Positions 1 through 8,433 of a stretch of DNA of 64,000 nt are shown one piece after another. The position numbers and the translations under genes are program-made. The DNA lies in assembly GCF_025938155.1 (NCBI RefSeq), contig NZ_JAPCZG010000008.1, positions 58,706 through 122,705 on the forward strand. Reading direction: 5' to 3'. The DNA is from Novosphingobium sp. KCTC 2891. GTDB taxonomy: Bacteria; Pseudomonadota; Alphaproteobacteria; Sphingomonadales; Sphingomonadaceae. The first letter of the stretch is position 1. Every line of letters starts with the position of its first letter. The notes beneath the pieces were generated by a model that was not told where the DNA came from, made no database searches, and worked only from the letters and a program-made list of their open reading frames with translations.

Positions 1-777
1 CTGCGGTCGAGATCGAGGGTGTCAGCGGCGGCGCCACGCCGCGCACCGTGTTCGACCTGACGCTCAACGATGTGGCTGTCAGTTCGGTGAGCAGTGGCGA
101 CAGCGCCGGAGGCGAATCATCGATCCAGGCCTCGTTCGGCTACAGCCGGATCGGCCTTGTCACCACCAGCCAGAACGCGGACGGCAGCCTTGGCGCGCAG
201 CAATCGTTCGGCTGGGACATTGCCGCCAACAAGGCGATCGATCCGGCCACGCTCACCGCGCCGACCAACACGTTCGCGGGCGAGGTTCCTGATCCCGTCA
301 CTTATTACATCAAGATCGACGGCATCGCCGGGGATTCCGTCAGCAAGGACCACAAGGGCTGGTTCGAGGTCTCGTCTTACCAACTGGGAGCGAACAACAC
401 CGCCAGCCTGTTCGGCGGGGCGGGTGCCGGGAAGGCCGAATTCAGCGATCTGAACATCGCGCTAGCCGGCACCACCGCGCTGACCGCGCTTCTGGCCAGC
501 AGTGCGGCCGGCAAGCATATCGCTGCCGTCGAGATCGAGGGCGTGAGCGGGGGCGCTACCCCAAGCACGGTGTTCGACCTGACGCTCAATGACGTGCTGG
601 TCAGTTCGGTGAACAGCGGCACCGGGGGCGGTGACGGCGCCTTGTCGACCTCGGTTTCCTTCGGTTACAGCCGCATCGGGCTGGTGACGACCGAACAGAA
701 TCCGGACGGCAGCCCCGGAGACCGCTACGAATTCGGCTGGGATCTTGCCACCGCCAAGGTAATCGACCCGGACCTGC
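1..777 (+). repeat. Tandem Hcp-like coding repeat, period 522 bp
   Basis: The segment starting GTCGAGATCGAGGG at base 6 recurs at 528 and the downstream sequence stays closely similar (FDLTLNDV-VSSV, FGYSRIGLVTT and FGWD-A--K-ID in both). The offset of 522 bp is exactly 174 codons. The first copy is cut by the window edge, so more copies may lie upstream. Confidence 0.8.
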
Positions 778-2450
778 TCGCCATTCCCGATGACCGGGCG
801 CCGCTGGTCGCTATCGGCAGCCTCGAGCTGGCCAGCGACACGGGCGCGTCTGCGCAAGACCTTGTCACCCGCGACGGACACGTGACACTCACGGGGACGG
901 CCTCCGATGACGTGTCGGTCGCCAGCGTCCATATCCTCGATGGCACCACCGATCTTGGCGCCGCCACGCTGGTGGGCACCAACTGGACGTTCAGCGCGGA
1001 ACTGGCGCCCGGCACGCACGTGCTCACCGCTGTCGCTACCGATTCCGGCGGGCAAACTGCCAGCACCGCCGCGCAGCCGGCGATCGTGGTCGATGTTGCG
1101 GCGCCCTCGCTTACCGTGGTGAGCGAAGTCCTGACCAACGATGCCGGCGCATCGCCGAGCGACTTCATCACGAACGATGGCCGTTTCACGCTGGCCGGCG
1201 CCGTCTCCGACAACCTCACGGCCGTTGGCGTGCACGTGTTCGATGGAACGACCGATCTTGGCGCGGCAACGGTGCTGGACGGTGGCTGGAGCTTCAGCGG
1301 AACCTTGCTGGCGGGGACGCATCATCTTTCCGCCGTGGCGGTCGATCTGGCCGGGAACAGCACCTCGGTGGACGCGGCCCAGGACATCACGGTGGACGCC
1401 ACCGCGCCGACGGTTGCCACCAGCTTCCAGCATCTGCTGATCGATACCGGATCGTCTTCGACCGACGGGATCACCAGCGATGGCCGGATCTCGCTGGGCG
1501 GCACTGCGGCGGATAATCTTGCCTTGGCCAGCGTGCACGTGTTCGACGGAGTGACCGATCTTGGCGCGGCGTCCGTGGTGAACGGCAACTGGAGCTTCGA
1601 GACCGTGCTGGGTGCCGGCACGCACGCCTTGGTTGCGGTCGCCTATGACGTTGCGGGCAATCACACCGCATCTTTGCCGCAAGCGTCGGTGACGGTCGTG
1701 CCGCAGGCACCGATTGTCGGCAATCCGCTGCAAGCCGTGGTGCACGGGACGTCTGGAGCCGAGACCATCGTGTTCGGCACGAACAACCGGATCGTCATCG
1801 GCGGGAATGGCAACGACGTTTTCGCCATCGCCGGCGGCAGTTCTTTCGCAGGCCACATGGTGGTGGGCGGAGGCGGCACGGATACGTTGGATCTGTCCTC
1901 GCTTGGCTCGCCTCTGAACGTTCGCCTTGGCGGCGGATTAGCGATCGGGTCGGGACTGGGGCAGTTCTTTGCCTTATCGGTCGAGAACGTGATCGGCGGC
2001 AGCGGGAACGACACGCTGGGCGCCAGCAACTCCGTAAACACCCTGACGGGTGGGCGAGGGGCGGATATATTTGTCTACGCCTCGTTGAACGATGCCAGGA
2101 ACCCCGGTGCGCCCGCCGGCGCCGCAAACGATACGATCACCGATTTCCATGAGGCAGCATTGTTCCCCGCAGGTCAGCGCGATGTCATCGACCTGCGCGG
2201 CATCGACGCCGTCCTGGGCGGACGGGATGATGCCTTCGCGTTCGTTACCAGCCCATGGAATGGTGCCGGCAATGCATTCACTGCCGCTGGCCAGATCCGC
2301 TACCAGTACGTCGTCGATTCCGCCGGGCAGGAGCATACGCTGATCTCGGGCAATGTTGACCGCATCGGGCAGGGCAATGGCCTGGCCGCGGATTTCGTGA
2401 TCGACCTCATCGGCCATCACCAACTCGCCGCAGCCGATTTCCTGCTGTAG
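1..2450 (+). CDS. Secreted Hcp-repeat / Ig-like / RTX-type protein (5' truncated)
   Basis: The reading frame is open from base 3, so the gene begins upstream of the window; the first in-frame GTG at 48 lies inside a repeat and is not a credible start. Order seen: the C-terminal end of one Hcp-like domain (to about 254), a complete Hcp-like domain (about 300-777, with YYIKIDGI, LTLNDVLVSSV and FGWDLATAK segments typical of the T6SS Hcp tube fold), three bacterial Ig-like repeats of 101 residues (about 811-1700), sparse RTX-like glycine/aspartate repeats (about 1745-2060), and a C-terminal module with DIFVY, DTITDF and VIDLRGID segments resembling the serralysin/type I secretion C-terminus. Probably exported by a type I system and acting outside the cell as an adhesin or matrix protein. 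No catalytic domain is visible in the part present. Family assignment is from motif memory; the export route is inferred. Confidence 0.8.
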   Translation, partial: AVEIEGVSGGATPRTVFDLTLNDVAVSSVSSGDSAGGESSIQASFGYSRIGLVTTSQNADGSLGAQQSFGWDIAANKAIDPATLTAPTNTFAGEVPDPVTYYIKIDGIAGDSVSKDHKGWFEVSSYQLGANNTASLFGGAGAGKAEFSDLNIALAGTTALTALLASSAAGKHIAAVEIEGVSGGATPSTVFDLTLNDVLVSSVNSGTGGGDGALSTSVSFGYSRIGLVTTEQNPDGSPGDRYEFGWDLATAKVIDPDLLAIPDDRAPLVAIGSLELASDTGASAQDLVTRDGHVTLTGTASDDVSVASVHILDGTTDLGAATLVGTNWTFSAELAPGTHVLTAVATDSGGQTASTAAQPAIVVDVAAPSLTVVSEVLTNDAGASPSDFITNDGRFTLAGAVSDNLTAVGVHVFDGTTDLGAATVLDGGWSFSGTLLAGTHHLSAVAVDLAGNSTSVDAAQDITVDATAPTVATSFQHLLIDTGSSSTDGITSDGRISLGGTAADNLALASVHVFDGVTDLGAASVVNGNWSFETVLGAGTHALVAVAYDVAGNHTASLPQASVTVVPQAPIVGNPLQAVVHGTSGAETIVFGTNNRIVIGGNGNDVFAIAGGSSFAGHMVVGGGGTDTLDLSSLGSPLNVRLGGGLAIGSGLGQFFALSVENVIGGSGNDTLGASNSVNTLTGGRGADIFVYASLNDARNPGAPAGAANDTITDFHEAALFPAGQRDVIDLRGIDAVLGGRDDAFAFVTSPWNGAGNAFTAAGQIRYQYVVDSAGQEHTLISGNVDRIGQGNGLAADFVIDLIGHHQLAAADFLL
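811..1700 (+). repeat. Three 303-bp Ig-like coding repeats
   Basis: The phrase GATCTTGGCGC recurs at 951, 1254 and 1557, an exact 303-bp (101-codon) period. Each unit carries TDLGAA, a W-(T/S)-F strand and G-T-H-x-L-x-A-V-A, the pattern of bacterial Ig-like domains in surface and secreted proteins. Confidence 0.8.
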
Positions 2451-2636
2451 CGAGCGGCGCCCCTGCGTGGAAATGTCCTCGCAGGGGAGATGCCGTGCCG
2501 GGATCCGCGTTGGCATGTCCCTGTCGGTCGGCGCAGGGCAGCAGTATTGCGCCCGAAGCACGAAATACACCCGGCAGCCTCCCATTCGCCGCGTTGGCGA
2601 TGGGGAGGGGATGGGCTTGGTCTGTATTCGGAAAAT

Positions 2637-2713
2637 TGGTCGGGACGAGAGGATTCGAACCTCCGACCCCCACACCCCCAGTGTGATGCGCTACCAGGCT
2701 GCGCTACGTCCCG
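2637..2713 (-). tRNA. tRNA-Pro(GGG)
   Basis: Read on the minus strand, a full cloverleaf folds: acceptor CGGGACG pairs with CGTCCCG, the T-arm is GGAGG-TTCGAAT-CCTCT, and the anticodon loop CTGGGGG carries anticodon GGG at 2677-2679. The discriminator base is A and a CCA end is encoded (2637-2639). It reads proline codons CCC and CCU. Confidence 0.95.
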
Positions 2714-2931
2714 ACCGGAAGCGGCGCCTATAGGCACCACTTTCAGGCATGGCAAGGGCCTTGGCGTCGATTTGCTGCCAGAGAACGTCGTTACGGACAT
2801 TTCCGGCGCTTGGGCGGCGCTTCGATTGCCTTGATGCGGCAAGGCTGCTAGTCGCCCAGCCCACTATTCCCTCAGGTTGCGCAGCCGCGCGTCGGCTTCG
2901 CGCACCGTTGAAAAGAGTTTCCACCGATCCC

Positions 2932-3279
2932 ATGAACGGTCCCGCCATGCTCAGCCTTCTTTCCGCAGCCGCGCCTGTCGCCGCTGCTACCGAACCGCCC
3001 GCCTACCTCCAGTTCCTGCCCCTCGTGGCGATGGCCGGTGTGTTCTACTTCCTGATCCTGCGCCCGCAGATGCGTCGGCAGAAGGATCACCAGACCAAGC
3101 TGTCGGCCCTGCAGAAGGGTGACCAGGTCGTCACCGCCGGCGGGCTGCTGGCCAAGGTGATCAAGGTGGATGAAAACACCGTCGATCTGGAACTTGCGCC
3201 CAACGTGCGCGTCAAGGCGGTGAAGTCGACCATCGGCGACATCGTTCCCCCGGGCGGCGCGGCCGCCGCCAACGACTGA
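2932..3279 (+). CDS. yajC: Preprotein translocase subunit YajC
   Basis: A 115-residue protein with one N-terminal membrane helix (about residues 27-45, YLQFLPLVAMAGVFYFLILRP) followed by the conserved RPQ-x-R-x-K, LxxLQKGDxVVTxGG and VxLE segments of YajC. It is an accessory inner-membrane component of the SecDF-YajC complex that assists protein export. The start at 2932 gives a protein of normal family length; ATG 2947 is an alternative, and the open frame upstream looks non-conserved. It lies 27 bp before secD in a yajC-secD-secF operon. Confidence 0.92.
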   Translation: MNGPAMLSLLSAAAPVAAATEPPAYLQFLPLVAMAGVFYFLILRPQMRRQKDHQTKLSALQKGDQVVTAGGLLAKVIKVDENTVDLELAPNVRVKAVKSTIGDIVPPGGAAAAND

Positions 3280-3306
3280 TCCCTCCGGCAGGAAGACCCG
3301 GTTCCC

Positions 3307-4911
3307 ATGCTCGAATTCCCGCGCTGGAAAGTTCTGTGGCTGTGGTTGCTGACGCTGGTCTGCGCCCTGGCCGCAGTGCCCTCGCTTACCGCCACGATGG
3401 GCATCAGCCTGCCCGCCGCGCTGCCGCAGCCGAAGATCAATCTAGGCCTCGACCTTGCCGGCGGCAGCCACATCCTGCTCGAAGCCGATCCCTCGCAGGT
3501 GCGCCAGCAGCGCATCGAGGGTATGGACGAAAGCGTGCGCGGCAAGCTGAAGTCGCTCTCGGATCCGATCCGCATCAGCGACATTTCCAACCGCGGCGGC
3601 GCGCTGACCTTCCTTGTGGAGGACGTGACCAAGGTTGATGCAGTGCGCGAGGCGATCCTGCCGCTGACCAACGGCGCGGGCATGACCGGCAAGCGTGACT
3701 GGGCGATCACCGTCTCCGACGGCAACCGCTTCGTCCTGACGCCCACCCAGGAAGGCATCGACCAGGCGGTAAGCCAGGCGATGGACACTGCCGTGGAAGT
3801 CGTGCGCAAGCGCATCGACGCGCTGGGCACCAAGGAGCCGACGATCATCCGCCAGGGCGCCAACCGCATCGTGGTGCAGGTGCCGGGCCTTCAGGACCCG
3901 CAGGCGCTGAAGAACCTGCTGGGCCAGACGGCCAAGCTCGAATTCAAGCTGGTCGATACCACGGCGCTTCCGTCCGACGTGGCGCGCGGCATCGCGCCTC
4001 CGGGCAGCGAGATCGTGCCTTACGCCGATGCGCGTGAGGGCACTGCGCCCGCCATCGCTGTCAAGCGTCTGGGCGGCATTCGCGGCGACCAGCTGACCAA
4101 TGCGCAGCAGACGAACAACCAGCAGACCAACGAACCCGTCGTCAGCATTACCTTCAACACCGAAGGCGGCGCGAAGTTCGCCAAGCTGACCACGCAGAAC
4201 GTCAACAAGCCCTTCGCGATCATCCTCGATGGCAAGGTTCTGTCGGCGCCCAACATCAACGAGCCGATTCTGGGCGGTAGCGCCGTGATTTCGGGCCGCT
4301 TCACCACCGAAACCGCCAACCAGCTCGCCATCTCGCTGCGTTCGGGTGCGCTGCCGGTCGATCTTAAGGTGGTTGAGGAACGCACCGTCGGTCCGGACCT
4401 CGGCGCGGATTCGATCCGCAAGGGCATGATCGCGATGGGCGTCGGCACGCTGGCGCTGGCGGTGTTCATTCTCGTCACCTACGGCCGCTTCGGCGTCTAT
4501 GCCTGTGCCGCGCTGGTCATCAACGTGCTGATGATCCTGGGCATCATGGGCATTGTCGGCACCACGCTGACGCTGCCCGGTATCGCCGGCTTCGTGCTGA
4601 CCATCGGCGCCGCGGTCGATGCCAACGTGCTGATCAACGAACGCATCCGCGAGGAGCGGCACCGCGGGCGGCGCGTCGTCGCCGCAGTGGAGATGGGCTA
4701 CAAGGAGGCCAGCCGCGCCATCTTCGACGCCAACATCACCAACGTGATCGCGGCCGTGCTGATGTTCGCCTTCGGCTCCGGCCCGGTGAAGGGCTTCGCT
4801 GTCGTGCTGATGATCGGTATCGCCACCTCGGTGTTCACCGCCGTGACCCTGACCCGCCTGTGGGTTGCGCAGTGGCTTCGCCGCGCGCGCCCGGCCGACC
4901 TGAACCTGTAA
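3307..4911 (+). CDS. secD: Protein translocase subunit SecD
   Basis: A 534-residue protein: one N-terminal membrane helix, a large periplasmic region with the LGLDLxGGSHxLLE motif (about residues 46-59), and a C-terminal bundle of five helices with GAAVDANVLINERIREE (about 437-453), the RND-type signature of SecD. It uses the proton-motive force to complete translocation through SecYEG. An AGGAAG ribosome-binding site lies about 11 bp before the ATG. Its length fits non-fused SecD proteins, with SecF encoded separately 15 bp downstream. Confidence 0.97.
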   Translation: MLEFPRWKVLWLWLLTLVCALAAVPSLTATMGISLPAALPQPKINLGLDLAGGSHILLEADPSQVRQQRIEGMDESVRGKLKSLSDPIRISDISNRGGALTFLVEDVTKVDAVREAILPLTNGAGMTGKRDWAITVSDGNRFVLTPTQEGIDQAVSQAMDTAVEVVRKRIDALGTKEPTIIRQGANRIVVQVPGLQDPQALKNLLGQTAKLEFKLVDTTALPSDVARGIAPPGSEIVPYADAREGTAPAIAVKRLGGIRGDQLTNAQQTNNQQTNEPVVSITFNTEGGAKFAKLTTQNVNKPFAIILDGKVLSAPNINEPILGGSAVISGRFTTETANQLAISLRSGALPVDLKVVEERTVGPDLGADSIRKGMIAMGVGTLALAVFILVTYGRFGVYACAALVINVLMILGIMGIVGTTLTLPGIAGFVLTIGAAVDANVLINERIREERHRGRRVVAAVEMGYKEASRAIFDANITNVIAAVLMFAFGSGPVKGFAVVLMIGIATSVFTAVTLTRLWVAQWLRRARPADLNL

Positions 4912-4926
4912 GAGGAGACGAAGGAC

Positions 4927-5904
4927 ATGAAGCTCCTCAAACTCGTTCCCGATCACACCAACATCCACTTCCTGAAGTGGCGGGTGCCATTCTACGTCGT
5001 CAGCCTGGTGCTCATGCTGGCCTCGATCGGCCTTGTAGCCACGCGCGGGCTCAACCTGGGCGTCGATTTCGTCGGCGGCCAGATGATCCGCGTGACGTTC
5101 GAGCGCAGCGCCGAAGCCCCCGTGGCGCAGCTGCGCAGCGAAGTGGCGAAGCTCGGTTATGGTGAGCCGATCATCCAGCGCTACGGCAAGCCGAACGAGA
5201 TCTCGATCCGCATGAAGCTGCCCGAAGGATCGGACCACGATGCTTCGCTGTCGGACAAGATGGCCCGCACCATTACCGCGGACGTGAAGAAGAACCACGC
5301 CGACGCACGTATCGACGGCGTCGATTCGGTTTCGGGCAAGGTTTCCAAGGAACTGGGCTGGGACGCCTTTAAGGCGCTCGGCTTCGCGGCGCTGGCGGTG
5401 GCGGCCTATATCTGGCTGCGGTTCGAATGGCAGTTCGGCATCGGCGCACTGCTCAGCCTCGTCCACGACGTGACGCTGACGATGGGGATGTTCTCGCTGA
5501 CGCAGATGGAGTTCGACCTCAACATCGTAGCCGCGCTGCTCACCCTGATCGGCTATTCGCTGAACGACACCATCGTTGTTTACGACCGCATCCGCGAGAA
5601 CCTGAAAAAGTATCGCAAGATGCCGATGCCGGAACTGCTCGACCTTTCGGTGAACGAGACGCTGGCGCGCACGATCGTGACCTCGCTGTCGATGCTCATC
5701 ACGCTGGTCGCGCTGCTGCTGTTCGGGCCGGACGTGATCTTCGGCTTCACCGCAGCGATCACGCTGGGCATTTTCGTCGGCACCTACAGCTCGATCTACA
5801 TGGCCGCGCCGATCCTGATCTGGCTGAAGGTCAACCCGAAGAGCTTCGTGCCCACGGAAACCGCGCTGGAAAAGCAGGAGCGTCTGGCGCGCGAAGGCGC
5901 CTGA
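4927..5904 (+). CDS. secF: Protein translocase subunit SecF
   Basis: A 325-residue inner-membrane protein: an N-terminal helix followed by LNLGVDFVGGQMIRV, then five C-terminal helices with the SecF signature GYSLNDTIVVYDRIREN (about residues 210-226). It partners SecD in the proton-driven step of protein export. An AGGAGA sequence precedes the ATG. It is the last gene of yajC-secD-secF and is followed by a hairpin before a convergent glycosyltransferase gene. Confidence 0.97.
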   Translation: MKLLKLVPDHTNIHFLKWRVPFYVVSLVLMLASIGLVATRGLNLGVDFVGGQMIRVTFERSAEAPVAQLRSEVAKLGYGEPIIQRYGKPNEISIRMKLPEGSDHDASLSDKMARTITADVKKNHADARIDGVDSVSGKVSKELGWDAFKALGFAALAVAAYIWLRFEWQFGIGALLSLVHDVTLTMGMFSLTQMEFDLNIVAALLTLIGYSLNDTIVVYDRIRENLKKYRKMPMPELLDLSVNETLARTIVTSLSMLITLVALLLFGPDVIFGFTAAITLGIFVGTYSSIYMAAPILIWLKVNPKSFVPTETALEKQERLAREGA

Positions 5905-5916
5905 CACGTCCGACAA

Positions 5917-5953
5917 CAGGAAGCGGGTGCGTCATGAGGCCGCCCGTTTCCTG
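5917..5953. terminator. Hairpin between convergent secF and glycosyltransferase genes
   Basis: CAGGAAGCGGG (5917-5927) can pair with CCCGTTTCCTG (5943-5953), an 11-bp stem with one G-U pair and a 15-nt loop. It sits in the 58-bp gap between two convergent genes. There is no clear T-tract, so the terminator role is inferred from position. Confidence 0.5.
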
Positions 5954-5962
5954 CAGGGCGCT

Positions 5963-7144
5963 TTATCGCGCCGCGACCACGCTTTCATAGATTTCCGCCA
6001 GCCGGGCCGCATTCTCCTCCCAGCTGAAATTCGCGGCGCAGGCGGCAATTTTATCCTGCGGCGTGCGGGCCGCAATCACGTCCTCAAGGCCCCGAGCGAT
6101 CGCGGCCGGATCACGCTCCACCAGCCGTCCGGCGGCCGGATTGCGCACCACTTCGCGCGCGCCGCCGATGTCGGGAATCACCACCGGCGTGCCGCAGGCG
6201 AGTGCCTCGATCCAGGCATTGGCCAGACCTTCGCGCTCCGACGGCAGCACCATGGCATCCGCAGCGCTCAGCAGCGCCGGCAGGACATCGTGCCCCACGT
6301 TGCCGAGGAACCGGACCTTTGCGGCAACGCCGCAACTCTCTGCCAGCGCGCGCAGTGCCTGATCCTGCGAGCCTTCTCCCACGATGACGAGGCGCACGGC
6401 TGCCGGCAGGTGCGCCATGGCGCGGATCGCCAGGTCCAGTCCCTTGACCGGGACCAGTGCGCCGACGCTGACCACCAGTGGGCCATCCGTTGCAATGCCA
6501 AGACTGGCCACGCTTTGGCGGGCTTCCGCGCGGGGCAGGGGGCGGAAGCGCTGGCGGTCCAGCCCGGTGTAGTGGACCTGCAGGTGCCCGGTTTCGAGGC
6601 CGAGCACGGCCATGTCCCGCCCCAGCGCCGCCGACACCGAAAGAACGGCCGAGGCGCTTGCCGATGCGTCGCGCATTTGCCGCAAAGCCGAGGCACGCTC
6701 TCCCCAATAGTGAATGTCGGACCCGCGCGCCTTCATCGCAAAGGGCAGGCCCAGCGCACCGGCGATCCGCGCGGCGGCCGGGCCATCGGGATAGAAGAAT
6801 TGCGCATCGACCATGTCGAACGGCTGCGCAGCGTGGAGGCGGCGGACCAGCGGCAGGATCGCGCGGGTGATCAGCGCCGGGTTGAACCGTCCGCTGAGGC
6901 CGGGGATCAGCGTGAAGCGCGGATGGTGGACAGTGACGCTGCCGGCCTGTTCGACCGGCGGGATCGCCATCAGCTTGGCATAGCGCTTGAGCGGCAGGGG
7001 CGGCAGGCCGATGGGATTGACCACGGTCACGTCCCAGTCGCCGCGCGCGGCCAGCGCTTCCATCTGCCGGGAAACGAACCGGCCGAAGCCGGGGCGCTGG
7101 GGGGCAGGGTAGAGCGTCGCAATGGACAGCAGGCGCCGGGTCAC
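5963..7144 (-). CDS. Glycosyltransferase family 4 protein
   Basis: A 393-residue GT-B-fold glycosyltransferase. The N-terminal half has LSIATLYPxPQRPGFGRFV and a Rossmann-like segment, with KARGSDIHYW near the middle. The C-terminal nucleotide-sugar domain shows VVSVGALVPVKG-DLAI and the E-x7-E motif in EREGLANAWIEALACGTPVV (about residues 302-321). It probably transfers a sugar from a nucleotide donor to a surface glycan or lipid; donor and acceptor cannot be read from sequence. It stands alone, convergent with secF and 28 bp downstream of the XRE regulator on the same strand, so it may be co-transcribed with it. Confidence 0.88.
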   Translation of the reverse strand: MTRRLLSIATLYPAPQRPGFGRFVSRQMEALAARGDWDVTVVNPIGLPPLPLKRYAKLMAIPPVEQAGSVTVHHPRFTLIPGLSGRFNPALITRAILPLVRRLHAAQPFDMVDAQFFYPDGPAAARIAGALGLPFAMKARGSDIHYWGERASALRQMRDASASASAVLSVSAALGRDMAVLGLETGHLQVHYTGLDRQRFRPLPRAEARQSVASLGIATDGPLVVSVGALVPVKGLDLAIRAMAHLPAAVRLVIVGEGSQDQALRALAESCGVAAKVRFLGNVGHDVLPALLSAADAMVLPSEREGLANAWIEALACGTPVVIPDIGGAREVVRNPAAGRLVERDPAAIARGLEDVIAARTPQDKIAACAANFSWEENAARLAEIYESVVAAR

Positions 7145-7172
7145 CGCGGGTCTTGGGTCCGGAAACGGAGGC

Positions 7173-7745
7173 TCACAGTCGGCGGACCAGCATTTCGGCC
7201 ACGCCCAGCCATGCGGGCTGGTCGATCACCACCTGTCGCTGGCCGATCCCCGGCGGGAGCAGCGCGATGCGTCCGTTGTCGTGGTCGATCATGCGGCCGA
7301 AGGCGAAACGGCCGGCGGGGCGCGGCACCAGCACATCGCGGTTGAGCGACCGGGCGAAGTCCTCGGGGCCGCACTGGCGCAGCCACACCTGATCCCCTGC
7401 GCGGTATTCGCCGACGCTCGCTTCGACGCTGAGGACCACCACCGGGCTGTCGCCATCGGGCGCGAGCGGGAACACCGCCTCCATCGGGCGCGCCAGTGCT
7501 TCCGCGCCCTGCAGGCCCAGCCGTGCGATCATCGCTGTCGGCCGGTCGGTTTCGGCGCCGACCAGCAATTGCGGATCGACATCGAGCGCGCTGGCGATGC
7601 GATTCATCCAGGCGAGCGAAAGCGAGCGCATCCCCGTCTCCAGACGGCCGATGGTCTGCGCGGTGGTCGGCGGATCGCAGCGGGCGGCTACGTCGGCCAG
7701 TGTCAGACCCTTCTGGCGGCGAATGTCGCGAATGCGGTTGATCAT
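7173..7745 (-). CDS. XRE-family transcriptional regulator with S24-like C-terminal region
   Basis: A 190-residue protein from ATG 7745: an N-terminal Cro/CI-type helix-turn-helix (about residues 1-60, RDIRRQKGLTLADVAARC ... TIGRLETG) and a C-terminal region with EYRAGDQVWL resembling the LexA/S24 fold. I cannot find a convincing Ser-Lys dyad, so self-cleavage is doubtful. It is divergent from the DUF6456 gene; an 8-bp inverted repeat in the gap is a likely operator for this protein. The frame is open further upstream, but those residues look non-conserved and would overlap the promoter. Confidence 0.85.
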   Translation of the reverse strand: MINRIRDIRRQKGLTLADVAARCDPPTTAQTIGRLETGMRSLSLAWMNRIASALDVDPQLLVGAETDRPTAMIARLGLQGAEALARPMEAVFPLAPDGDSPVVVLSVEASVGEYRAGDQVWLRQCGPEDFARSLNRDVLVPRPAGRFAFGRMIDHDNGRIALLPPGIGQRQVVIDQPAWLGVAEMLVRRL

Positions 7746-7822
7746 GGCACGGCTGCTCTCGGCTAGTGATCGGCGGGGGCGTGCGCTTTCTGCTTTCCTA
7801 CAAAGCGCTGCTTCGGGCAAGT

Positions 7823-7851
7823 ATTTAGAATGTTCGTGTTGTGTTCTAAAT
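7823..7851. promoter_or_regulatory. Inverted repeat operator between XRE and DUF6456 genes
   Basis: ATTTAGAA (7823-7830) and TTCTAAAT (7844-7851) form a perfect 8-bp inverted repeat with centres 21 bp apart, two helical turns, as expected for a dimeric regulator. It is AT-rich within GC-rich DNA and ends 14 bp before the DUF6456 ATG. Confidence 0.6.
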
Positions 7852-7865
7852 TACCGGGAGGATTT

Positions 7866-8339
7866 ATGTCTCAGGTACTGGAAGACCGAGAATTGACGAC
7901 CGAAGGCCCCCTGCAGTGTTCGATGATGAAGGGCAAGTCGCGGACAGTAAAGGTAAATATTGCCGAATCTCCGCTGACGTGGCTGCATGCGCGTGGTCAT
8001 CTCGATGACCGGCGGTTTGCCGCGGGCGAGCGGCTCCGCGCCGACTGGGAGTGCGCGCAGCTTGCCCCGGTGGTGACGATGCAATGGAATCCGGTGCGGC
8101 TGCCGCGCGATCCGGGCCGCGATCTCACCGCCGGAGAACGTCAACTGGCGGCGCGACGACGTTTCGATTCGGCCATTTCGGCCGCCGGAAACGGGCTTTC
8201 CGACATTCTCTGGCGCGTGGTCTGCGCGGGCGAGGGACTCCCTGTTGTCGAACGGGCGCTGGGATGGCCGGTGCGCAGTGGCAAGCTGGTGCTCGGGATC
8301 GCTCTTGATCGGGTGGCGGATTACTACCGCATCCGATGA
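7866..8339 (+). CDS. DUF6456 domain protein
   Basis: A 157-residue protein. The ATG at 7866 is chosen because GGGAGG (7856-7861) precedes it closely; the longer frame from 7830 would start inside the inverted repeat. The C-terminal 90 residues (RRRFDSAISAAGNGLSDILWRVVC ... ERALGWPVRSGKLVLGIALDRVADYY) fit the DUF6456 pattern of small, often helix-turn-helix-linked alphaproteobacterial proteins. Molecular function is unknown. Its divergent pairing with an XRE regulator across a palindrome suggests control by that regulator. Confidence 0.75.
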   Translation: MSQVLEDRELTTEGPLQCSMMKGKSRTVKVNIAESPLTWLHARGHLDDRRFAAGERLRADWECAQLAPVVTMQWNPVRLPRDPGRDLTAGERQLAARRRFDSAISAAGNGLSDILWRVVCAGEGLPVVERALGWPVRSGKLVLGIALDRVADYYRIR

Positions 8340-8433
8340 ACGGCTGACGGGCATCGACGGGCGACATTTGCCCGCTTCCCGAACCGGTTTCCAAGCGGTA
8401 ACGCTTGCAACGACCGGTTCGGGGAGCATCATA

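Noticed and set aside
1..777. Evidence for a type VI secretion system
   Set aside because: Only an Hcp-like fold is present, inside a protein with an RTX-type C-terminus; no VipA/B, VgrG, ClpV or Tss genes are in the window.
3442..5916. An 824-codon open frame antisense to secD and secF
   Set aside because: It runs opposite to two unmistakable genes, has low-complexity Arg/His/Gln/Asp-rich composition and no motifs; such shadows are common in GC-rich DNA.
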